Assembly (NCBI RefSeq): GCF_000308855.1
Contig: NZ_BAGM01000204.1
Location: 1-59,251 of the forward strand
DNA from: Nocardia veterana NBRC 100344
GTDB lineage: Bacteria > Actinomycetota > Actinomycetes > Mycobacteriales > Mycobacteriaceae
Length of the DNA stretch: 59,251 nt
Direction: 5' to 3'
Of this stretch, positions 42,658-50,429 are shown in pieces. Within the stretch, counting starts at the first letter, position 1. The number at the start of each line of letters is the position of its first letter. The notes beneath the pieces are model-generated. The model had not been told where the DNA came from. It was given only the letters and a program-made list of their open reading frames with translations, and did not search any database. The position numbers were made by a program, and so were the translations under genes.

Positions 42658-44454
42658 GTGTTCCGACCGGCCCCCGGCCACTCTGGATTCCCCGCAGTCG
42701 TCTCGTCTTCGCCGGAGTTACCCGTGACCGGCTCGACCGCCTCCCCCTGGGCAGTTCGCCGCCTCCGTACCGAGCAAGTGCCGACCGGAACGGTCTCGAC
42801 AGATGACGCCGCATCCGCGGCCGACGGCTCGGAGGACACCGAAACCGCCACCGGTGGTGCGGAATCCACCACCCCGTGGTCCACAGCACCGCGGCGGCAC
42901 GCCGATTCCGCGACCACATCACCGACGACCACCCCATCGAACGGAGCTCCGGCGGACAGTTCCGCCGGCTCCCCACCCGGCTCCGCCGATACCGCGACCG
43001 GCACCGCCGACTCTCGGGCAGCCGCTCCGGATTCCACGACCCACTCGAGGAGAACAACCGCGGACTCCCCGGCCACCTCGGCCAACTCCGCCACACCCGC
43101 CTCCGATTCCGCGGCATCATCCGCCGACTCCGCCACGTCGACCGATTCCGCCGTCAGCAGCGCACCGGCAGCATCCACCGGTCAACCGGCGCCGTCCCCG
43201 CCGGCGGCAAGCGCACCTCCGGAAACCGGCGGCGCCACAACCGCGTCCGCGCTCGCGGCCCCGGCGGCCGATGTCGATCCCGGGCCGGCCGGCACACCGG
43301 TCCCGACCCAGCCATCGGCCGGCGCCGGGATGGTCCCCGCGGCCGATACCGCAAGCACCGACGGCGGCTACGACCGGGCCGGCGACGGTTTCGCACCGGA
43401 TTCCCTACTGCCCGCCATGCTGTCCATGCTCCCCATGCTGGCGTCCGCACTGGCGGGAGCAGCGGGCAGCGCGGGGAATCCGGGTGCCGGCACCAACGCC
43501 GGCGACGGCCGGGGTGGTGCCGGAGAGCCGGTCGGCTCCACCGGAGGCGCGGGCGCCGAGGACTCCCTCGGCGGTGGTAATCCGGCGCTGAGTCCGCAAG
43601 CGCGGCAAGCGATCGCCGCGCTGAAAGCACTGCGGGACTCCTACGGCGACGGCGACACCTCGAGTCCCACAGGCCGAAGACTGCACGGCACGACCGCCGG
43701 AAGTTCCGGCTCCGGTTCCACCGCGGCCGCGATCCGGGCCCGGCAGCTGTATCAGCACAACGTGGCCGGTGCCTTCAACACCCTGGACAACTCCCTGGCC
43801 GAGTACACCACCCGGCTGGCCGGTAAGCACTCCGTCGACCGCACCGCGTTCCGCCAGCTCCTGCGCGATGTCGATGCCGAGCTCGCGCAGCTCGGCCCGC
43901 GGGCTTACACCGCCCGAGGGCAGCAGCAGGTACACAAAATCCTGGCGGCTGCGCTGCAGCGCGCCGACGATCTGGTTTCCGGCAGCAATGCCACGTCCAC
44001 AGCGACCGCGACGGAGGTCAACCGGCTCACCGCGCAGTACCTGAACAATCTCTACGGCCGCCGCGGCACGACCAAGGCCGAGAGCACCTCCGTCGGAGGA
44101 AACCTCGGCGAGTGGATCGACGAGGCCCTGCGGATTCTGCAAGGCATGGGCTACAACACCGCCGCCATCGATCGCGGTGACGTCGCGCTCATCGCCCGAC
44201 ACGAATCGAATGGCAATCCGAAGGCGGTCAACAACACCGACAGCAATGCCGCGGCGGGCCATCCGTCGAAGGGCGTGATGCAGACCATTCAACCCACCTT
44301 CGACCGCTATGCCGCACCGGGGCACACCGACATCCTGAATCCGGTGGACAATATCGTCGCCGCGCTGCGCTATGCCATCGCCCGGTACGGCTCGGTCGAC
44401 AACGTGCCGGGTGTGCGCGCGGTACGCAACGGCCGACCCTATGTGGGGTACTGA
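42658..44454 (+). CDS. DUF4226-type lytic transglycosylase (SLT-like), Pro/Ser-rich N-terminus
   Basis: 598 residues. Low-complexity Ser/Thr/Ala/Pro region (1-260), a hydrophobic Met/Leu stretch (LLPAMLSMLPMLASALAG), a helical DUF4226-like domain (about 360-470; HNVAGAFNTLDNSLAEYTTR), and a C-terminal SLT/lysozyme-like domain (about 490-598) with catalytic Glu516 in ARHESNGNP and GVMQTIQPTF. It cleaves glycan strands of peptidoglycan. No Sec signal peptide, so export through ESX is plausible. GTG 42658 is chosen for GGAGGG 9 nt upstream; a GTG at 42550 lies inside palindrome C. Confidence 0.8.
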   Translation: MFRPAPGHSGFPAVVSSSPELPVTGSTASPWAVRRLRTEQVPTGTVSTDDAASAADGSEDTETATGGAESTTPWSTAPRRHADSATTSPTTTPSNGAPADSSAGSPPGSADTATGTADSRAAAPDSTTHSRRTTADSPATSANSATPASDSAASSADSATSTDSAVSSAPAASTGQPAPSPPAASAPPETGGATTASALAAPAADVDPGPAGTPVPTQPSAGAGMVPAADTASTDGGYDRAGDGFAPDSLLPAMLSMLPMLASALAGAAGSAGNPGAGTNAGDGRGGAGEPVGSTGGAGAEDSLGGGNPALSPQARQAIAALKALRDSYGDGDTSSPTGRRLHGTTAGSSGSGSTAAAIRARQLYQHNVAGAFNTLDNSLAEYTTRLAGKHSVDRTAFRQLLRDVDAELAQLGPRAYTARGQQQVHKILAAALQRADDLVSGSNATSTATATEVNRLTAQYLNNLYGRRGTTKAESTSVGGNLGEWIDEALRILQGMGYNTAAIDRGDVALIARHESNGNPKAVNNTDSNAAAGHPSKGVMQTIQPTFDRYAAPGHTDILNPVDNIVAALRYAIARYGSVDNVPGVRAVRNGRPYVGY

Positions 44455-45608
44455 TGGCGGACACCGAACTCGGTCGAGACAACGGCCCACCGGGCACCAC
44501 CGCGACCACCAGCGCACCGTCGCGGCGGGAACGGGAGCGCGAAACCACCCGGCCGGCTCCACCTCGACCGGCCCGCGTGCCGGCCCCCGCAGCGGCTGCC
44601 GACGCCGCCCCGGCCGCATCGGGTAGCCGGACAGCCTCCACCACAACGCCTTCCGCGTCACCTCCGCGCGCGGAAGGCCTGTCCGGGCACGCCGCAAACC
44701 TCCCGATGGCCGCCTCGGCACTGGCGGGGCTGGCCGCGATCTCCGCCGGCTTCGGCACCGGTGCCGCCGCGCCCACTCCCGAAGGCGCGACGAGCCCGCC
44801 GGTATCGGGTACCGGCGCCCCGACCGGCCCGATCGCCTGGGACAGCGGGGTGTCGGGCCAATACACCGCGGTCTCGACGGGACACTCCGAACGCGGCACG
44901 GCTCTGGGCAATCTCAATTCCGAACTTCATCGCCTCCTGGCGGACGCCGCGGAAGACAACGCCGCCGGACGCGCCGCAGTGGACGCGATCGTCGCGGAGG
45001 TGGATGCCGCTCTCACCGCGCTGGGACCGGTGGCTCACACCGCCGCGGGCCGCGATCAGATCATGTCCACTCTCGGTGCCGCGCTCGATCGAGCGGAAAA
45101 AGTGCTGGGGCACAACCAGAATGCGGCACACCTCACCGCCGCGGAAATCCGCGCGTTGGCCGCGAGATTTCACACGGACTCAACCGCGTCCCGCCCGGCC
45201 GGGCAGGGGTCACGCGCGGGTTCGGGCGGTCCTCCTTCGACGATGCCTGCCGGGCAGCAGGGACAGTGGATTTCCGAGGCGCTACGGATTCTGCGGGAAC
45301 ACGGCTACGACACCAGTGGGATCGATCCGGCCGATATCGCGACGATCATCGCGCACGAGTCGTCGGGTAATCCACACGCCATCAACCTCTGGGACAGCAA
45401 TGCCGCGGCGGGGCATCCGTCCAAAGGTCTGATGCAGACCATCGATTCGACCTTCGCCGCCTATTCACTTCCGGGCCACCGCGATATCTGGAATCCGGTG
45501 GACAACATCATCGCCGGGGTGCGGTACTCCATCGAGCGCTACGGTTCGGTCGCCAACGTTCCCGGCGTGTCCAATCTGCATTCCGGCGGACACTACGTCG
45601 GCTACTGA
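44454..45608 (+). CDS. Second DUF4226-type lytic transglycosylase
   Basis: 384 residues, a shorter paralogue of the preceding gene, whose stop it overlaps by one base (TGATG). Pro/Ala/Arg-rich N-terminus (1-75), hydrophobic stretch (LPMAASALAGLAAISAGFG), DUF4226-like helical domain (about 130-230), and an SLT-like domain with catalytic Glu302 (AHESSGNP) and a matching GLMQTIDSTFAAY. The two proteins end in the same residues (HYVGY / PYVGY). The products could act together at a secretion site. The 3' end overlaps the convergent NlpC gene by 7 bp. Confidence 0.8.
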   Translation: MADTELGRDNGPPGTTATTSAPSRRERERETTRPAPPRPARVPAPAAAADAAPAASGSRTASTTTPSASPPRAEGLSGHAANLPMAASALAGLAAISAGFGTGAAAPTPEGATSPPVSGTGAPTGPIAWDSGVSGQYTAVSTGHSERGTALGNLNSELHRLLADAAEDNAAGRAAVDAIVAEVDAALTALGPVAHTAAGRDQIMSTLGAALDRAEKVLGHNQNAAHLTAAEIRALAARFHTDSTASRPAGQGSRAGSGGPPSTMPAGQQGQWISEALRILREHGYDTSGIDPADIATIIAHESSGNPHAINLWDSNAAAGHPSKGLMQTIDSTFAAYSLPGHRDIWNPVDNIIAGVRYSIERYGSVANVPGVSNLHSGGHYVGY

Positions 45609-47044
45609 CTCGCCCATCGGGTGGCGGCGTAGCTCTTCGGCAGCGACTCCACTCGAACGGTCTGTCCGGGTTTCGGTGCGGCAACACATTTTCCGTCCCC
45701 GATGTACATCATCACGTGCTGCGGATTTCCGCCGTTGAACTGTGCCGCCGGGAAGATCAGGTCTCCCGGCCGGATCTGATTCGGAGCGACCTTCGGCAAC
45801 TGCCGATACTGCTCCGCCGCGGTCCGCGGCAGCTTGGCGCCCGCCGCCCCGGCGGAATACTGCATGAGACCGGAGCAGTCGAAGGAACTCGGTCCCTCCG
45901 CGCCCCACACATACGGTTTCCCGACCTGTTGCAGTGCCACCTGAACCGCCCGTTGCCCCGCCGCGGAGGTCCCGCCGGCACCCGCCGGCGTCTGCTTCCC
46001 GTAGAGATTGTTGAGATATTGGGCGGTGAGCCGATCGATCTCCTTGGCGGTATCGGCCGAATTCGTTTGTCCGCCGGACACGATCTTCTGCGCCTCGTGC
46101 AGCGCATCCTCCAGTATCCGGTGCACCTTCTGCTGGCCGGCTCGGGTATAGGCTATCGGCCCGAGTTCGCCGAGTTTGGCATCCACATCCCGCAGCAGCT
46201 GACGCACGGCTCGCTTGTCGACCTTGTGTTTTCCGGCATGTTTGGTGATGTATCTGACCAGGTCGTTGTCGAGAGTGTTGAAGGCACGAGCCGCATTTCG
46301 TTGAAAGAGACGACGCGCCTTGACCTGGTTGGCAGTCGCCCCTGTGCCGCCGGTGTCACCGGTGTCACCGGTGAGCTTCTTCTTCCCGGGCCCGCCGGTA
46401 TCGGCGTCCTCCGAATCGCCGTCACCGTAGGCCGCTTTGAGCTCCTTCAGCGCTTCGATCGCCTGCTGTGCCTGCGGGGTCAGGCCGGATTGCGGGTCCG
46501 CGCCCGACCCGCCCGCACCGGCACCGTTTCCGCCGCCGAGCCCGGCCAGCGCCGAGGCGAGCATCGGCAACATCGACAGCGCCATCGCCCCGCCCATCAT
46601 GGCGGCCGGAACAGCGGTGGCCAGCAGGTCCGGGTCGATGCCCGGAATCGGTGATGCCGCCGGTTGACCGGGGACAGGTCCCGGTGCGGCGACGGGTCCG
46701 GACGGGGCGACGACGGGTGCCGCACCGGCGGGCCCGGGCTGTACCGGTGGCGTCCCCGCCGGAGCGACGACCCCGGCACCGGTGCTGACCGGCGGGGGTC
46801 CCGGCGGCGCGGCGGGCGGGGCCGGTGCCGGGGCCGCGGGCGAGCCACTCGGTGCGGGTCCGTTCGGATCCCCGCGTGGCCCACCGGGGGCCACGGACGG
46901 CGCGACCCGCGGCCGCGGTTCGTCGCGCTGATGCAGGGGTCGCAGTTCCGCCGATGATGTCTGCGCGTCCTCCGCATTCGGATCGGCCCCCTCCTGGGGA
47001 TCGGATGCGGTGGCGCCGTGATCGACTTCCGCCGGCGTGGTCAT
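45602..47044 (-). CDS. DUF4226-type NlpC/P60 hydrolase, last gene of the T4SS-like operon
   Basis: 480 residues. Its N-terminal half mirrors the two transglycosylases: Pro/Ala-rich lead (1-140), Met/Leu stretch (MALSMLPMLASALAGLGG), and a DUF4226-like domain (about 240-345; RNAARAFNTLDNDLVRYITK). The catalytic domain is different: NlpC/P60 with Cys390 (SFDCSGLMQY) and His443 (PQHVMMYIGDG). The third catalytic position is Ala (CVAAP) where His or Glu is usual. It cuts peptide stems, complementing the glycan-cutting neighbours. The ATG overlaps the upstream stop (ATGA). Confidence 0.85.
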   Translation of the reverse strand: MTTPAEVDHGATASDPQEGADPNAEDAQTSSAELRPLHQRDEPRPRVAPSVAPGGPRGDPNGPAPSGSPAAPAPAPPAAPPGPPPVSTGAGVVAPAGTPPVQPGPAGAAPVVAPSGPVAAPGPVPGQPAASPIPGIDPDLLATAVPAAMMGGAMALSMLPMLASALAGLGGGNGAGAGGSGADPQSGLTPQAQQAIEALKELKAAYGDGDSEDADTGGPGKKKLTGDTGDTGGTGATANQVKARRLFQRNAARAFNTLDNDLVRYITKHAGKHKVDKRAVRQLLRDVDAKLGELGPIAYTRAGQQKVHRILEDALHEAQKIVSGGQTNSADTAKEIDRLTAQYLNNLYGKQTPAGAGGTSAAGQRAVQVALQQVGKPYVWGAEGPSSFDCSGLMQYSAGAAGAKLPRTAAEQYRQLPKVAPNQIRPGDLIFPAAQFNGGNPQHVMMYIGDGKCVAAPKPGQTVRVESLPKSYAATRWASQ

Positions 47045-47883
47045 GCGGCACCGCCCAGAACGCGTTTGATCCGAACATCACTACCGGTAGGAATGGGCTG
47101 CTCCACCACTTTTCCGGTACTCGGGTCCGGGGCAACCATGCGATCCGGTCCGGAGGCGATACCGACCCGCGCGGGCACGAATTTGCGGTAATCCCAGAAC
47201 ACCAGATCGCCGGCGGTTGCCGCACCCGAGACCCGGGCACCACATATCGCCTGCTCGGAAATTGTCATCGGAAGTACCACCGCACCTTTCCCGCGGCCGG
47301 AAACCACCGCCGTGGATGAATCGCACGCGTCACGGCCCGTCGGCTGTGGCACGGCATCGACCGCGACCGGATCGCAGCGACCGGTGACCGCGGCAACCGA
47401 AGCCGTATAGACCACCCACCGGGTAAGCCTCGCCATATCGCTTCCGCCCTCGGCAACGGTGGCCCCGGACAACACCAGCGCTGCACAATACGCGGCGCTG
47501 GGCGCGGTCGACGCCGCTTGCAGATACGGCGCCGAGGTGATGACCGCCGCGCAGGCACGCATCCAATCGGACACACTCGAATCTCCGGGTTCCACCGTGA
47601 ACTTCGCAAACGGGTTCTCGGTCGGAAGATCTTCCGGCGCAAACGTTTCGGAAGGAGTGGGAACTGCTCGAGTGCCGAGGTCCGGATCCGGACCTATCAA
47701 GCCGTCGCACTGATAATGCAGATTGTTGGCGGCACTGGTCGCCTGGGTGCTGACCGGAGCCAGCACCAGGACGGTACATCCGCCGAGGAGCGTCAGTACC
47801 GCGACCACCACGCCGACGACGAGCCAGACCCGAACCGGCATCATCGCCAACAGCAGCGGTGCGATCATGTTCCGATTGCTCAT
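47041..47883 (-). CDS. Membrane-anchored NlpC-like protein of the T4SS-like operon, probably degenerate
   Basis: 280 residues. One N-terminal transmembrane helix (about 18-45; VWLVVGVVVAVLTLLGG) and an extracytoplasmic domain. The C-terminal part follows the NlpC/P60 order: a candidate Cys (DACDSSTAVV), a VVLPMTISEQ loop, AGDLVFWDYRKF, and ARVGIAS, where Arg stands in place of the catalytic His. Activity is therefore doubtful; a structural role in the channel is possible. Conjugation systems usually have a hydrolase at this place. GGAGG is 6 nt before ATG 47883. Confidence 0.7.
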   Translation of the reverse strand: MSNRNMIAPLLLAMMPVRVWLVVGVVVAVLTLLGGCTVLVLAPVSTQATSAANNLHYQCDGLIGPDPDLGTRAVPTPSETFAPEDLPTENPFAKFTVEPGDSSVSDWMRACAAVITSAPYLQAASTAPSAAYCAALVLSGATVAEGGSDMARLTRWVVYTASVAAVTGRCDPVAVDAVPQPTGRDACDSSTAVVSGRGKGAVVLPMTISEQAICGARVSGAATAGDLVFWDYRKFVPARVGIASGPDRMVAPDPSTGKVVEQPIPTGSDVRIKRVLGGAA

Positions 47884-47927
47884 CGAGACCCTCCTGCCCG
47901 CATTCGGCACGGTTCCAACGACGCCGC

Positions 47928-50429
47928 CTACCGCCACATCCGGTCGTGTACATCTCCGAATACCTGAGCCCACCGCGGATCGGGCGTATTGGTTCCCGGT
48001 GGCTGAGGCGCATTCCACGGGGTGCGGTGACTACCCGAGGACCACATATCGGTGTCGGTCGCCCGCGAGACCACTCGCCGAATTTCCCGGATCGCCTGCG
48101 GGTCTGCCGGATTGCGCTCGAAGTTGCGGACCGCTTCACCGACCTCTCGGGCATGCTCGTTACCGATCCAGCGCATCATGCGAGCTGCACCCTGCTGATC
48201 GATCCCCGCCAGCTCCGGGAGGCCGGGCGCATTTCCGTTAGCGACGTTGCGCAGCGCGATGATCCGTTCCTGCGTCGGATTTCGCATATAGCTCTCGACG
48301 AACGCACGTTGCGGTCCATACGCGTTGCCACCGTCGAGCGTGACTCCACCGGCGTTGGCCCGCCGGAAACGGAATGCCGCCGACTGCAGTGTCGCGATAT
48401 CGGCCGCCACTTCGTGTTCGTTGCCCTGGCCGCGCAACAGACGGTTGGCCGAGGTCTGTGCGCGCTGCACGGCCGCCACCACGAGGCCGAGATGTTTGTC
48501 CTGCAAGGTCTCGTCCTCGGCATTCTCCGTCACGATGCCGAGTGAGCGAATTGCGGTGAGCATGATGTTCTCGTCGGTGAACCCGGCGCCGACCATCGCA
48601 CCCCAGGCATCGGGCAGGCCGCCCCCGACGTCCACGATGCCCTGCAGAGCTGCGGCCGCGCCGGCCACCGTGTCGATCCCGCCACGCTCGAGGGCCGCGT
48701 TGCGAGCCGCCGTCGCGAACAATCGACGGTTCTGATACGACTGGGCGTAGGTACCGGTCGGCCCGCCGAATCCAGGAGCCCCCCACACGCCCCACTGCGC
48801 GAGGGCCGAGGTCCGCTCGGTTCGCGAGAACGGCCGCAACGGTGACCGGGTCCGGCCCCAGATCCATTCGGTCGCAGGAGAATTGCTTATCGTGCTGACG
48901 GCCCCCAGACTCGCCAGCATTCCCATTCCCTTCATCGAATGTCCGGCGCCGGCATGTCCCATTCCCAGCGCGGTCCCGCCGCCGCCACCGCCGCCACCGC
49001 GGGACGACGCACCCTCCATCGCGAGCGCCACCCGGTTGGCGACCCACTCGTTGCCGCGGGTCAGTCCGTCGTTGAGCCGCCGAAGCTGGAACACCGCCAC
49101 GATCTCGACGATGGCCCCGATGACGAATATCGGCATCACCTGGTCGCCGGCCTGCTGGAACAGATTTCCCAGGAAAAGCACATAAACGCCCAGAAATATG
49201 GTGAACACGGCCATTCGCGCGGCGGCGATGAACCCGTCGATCACATTGCGTACCAGAAAGGTCTGAGTCGGGCCGTAGACGAAACCTCCGGCAGCGAAAC
49301 CGAATATCGCCATGAACCCGTGGTAGACGGTATCGAGTCCCGACTTGATGACCCGCAGCGCGAGATACACCGCGAACAACAGCAGCACAGCGGCGGCCAG
49401 CAGCAGAATGAGGCCGGCCCCGATCTGTCCGACCGTGGGGTGCTCACTCCACCAGTGGGCGTAGTTGTCGCATTTTTCCAGTCCCGAGCGGACCGCCTTG
49501 TCCCCGCCGGCCTGGATTCCCGAGGTCCACGCCTGCTTGCAGGCCGAGTTGCTGTCGATCACGTAGCCGTAGTTCCACACCTGCAGCGGCCGCCGGGCGA
49601 AATTGTCGGCCATATCGCGCTGCATCTGCGGAACCAGCGAATTCACCGTGGGATTGCTGTTACCGTTCAGCCCGGCCGCTACCGCGAGCCCGACATTGCG
49701 TCCTTGCGCCAGCAGTCCGTCCGACGACAGTACGTCGGCCAGCGGCTCGGCCAGATAGATCGGCCCCATGACCGCCACCAACAGCATGGACACCACCTGC
49801 ATGGTGGCCTTGGCATGTAATCCGCGTACGATGAACCAGGCCACGAAGAACGCACCGATGGTCACCGCGACAATCAGCAACATCGGTGTCGCGATCTGCC
49901 GGCTCAGCGTCTTCGCCACGCTGTCGAGGGCTTTACTGAACAGGTCGAGCCAGGCGAAACTGAGTGCGTAGCCGACCAGCCAGATCGCCGTTGTCACCAG
50001 CACCAACCAGCCGGCGAACTCCAGGCTGATCACCAGCGAGATCGCGGTGTTGCCAGGATTCAGCAGGCTGCCGTGGTCGGTGACGAACCGATAGTCCGAC
50101 AGTGGAACGCCCGACGAATCCCGCACATTCATCCAGCTGAGCCCGCTGTTGACCGAGGACCCACTGGAATCGTCGTCGGATCCGCTCGCCGCCACGGCGA
50201 CCGCGCCCACCGCCCCGGGAATTACCGCCAGCACGAAGACCACCACCGTGGTCCATACGACGAAACATCGGCGTCGACTCGCCGAAATCCACTGCCGCAC
50301 ACGGTGAGTCAGCGACGACGGTTGCCACCGCGCCGGGTCGAAGAATTCGAGCTGCCAGCGGTAATCGTCGAGCCGGTCGAAAAGCCCTACCCGCATCCCG
50401 GATCCGGCGCTGTCGGATCCGCCGCTCAT
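47928..50429 (-). CDS. VirB6/TrbL-like polytopic membrane protein
   Basis: 833 residues. The cytoplasmic N-terminus is followed by about seven transmembrane segments (near 55-85, 130-160, 180-205, 210-230, 330-360, 370-390 and 400-450), then Gly-rich GGGGGGGGTALGMGHAGAG near 480, and a soluble C-terminal region of about 330 residues. Position after the VirB4-like gene and this topology match VirB6/TrbL/TcpH-type channel proteins of Gram-positive type IV systems. The C-terminal part is not recognised. ATG 50429 overlaps the stop of the ATPase gene (ATGA). Confidence 0.75.
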   Translation of the reverse strand: MSGGSDSAGSGMRVGLFDRLDDYRWQLEFFDPARWQPSSLTHRVRQWISASRRRCFVVWTTVVVFVLAVIPGAVGAVAVAASGSDDDSSGSSVNSGLSWMNVRDSSGVPLSDYRFVTDHGSLLNPGNTAISLVISLEFAGWLVLVTTAIWLVGYALSFAWLDLFSKALDSVAKTLSRQIATPMLLIVAVTIGAFFVAWFIVRGLHAKATMQVVSMLLVAVMGPIYLAEPLADVLSSDGLLAQGRNVGLAVAAGLNGNSNPTVNSLVPQMQRDMADNFARRPLQVWNYGYVIDSNSACKQAWTSGIQAGGDKAVRSGLEKCDNYAHWWSEHPTVGQIGAGLILLLAAAVLLLFAVYLALRVIKSGLDTVYHGFMAIFGFAAGGFVYGPTQTFLVRNVIDGFIAAARMAVFTIFLGVYVLFLGNLFQQAGDQVMPIFVIGAIVEIVAVFQLRRLNDGLTRGNEWVANRVALAMEGASSRGGGGGGGGTALGMGHAGAGHSMKGMGMLASLGAVSTISNSPATEWIWGRTRSPLRPFSRTERTSALAQWGVWGAPGFGGPTGTYAQSYQNRRLFATAARNAALERGGIDTVAGAAAALQGIVDVGGGLPDAWGAMVGAGFTDENIMLTAIRSLGIVTENAEDETLQDKHLGLVVAAVQRAQTSANRLLRGQGNEHEVAADIATLQSAAFRFRRANAGGVTLDGGNAYGPQRAFVESYMRNPTQERIIALRNVANGNAPGLPELAGIDQQGAARMMRWIGNEHAREVGEAVRNFERNPADPQAIREIRRVVSRATDTDMWSSGSHRTPWNAPQPPGTNTPDPRWAQVFGDVHDRMWR

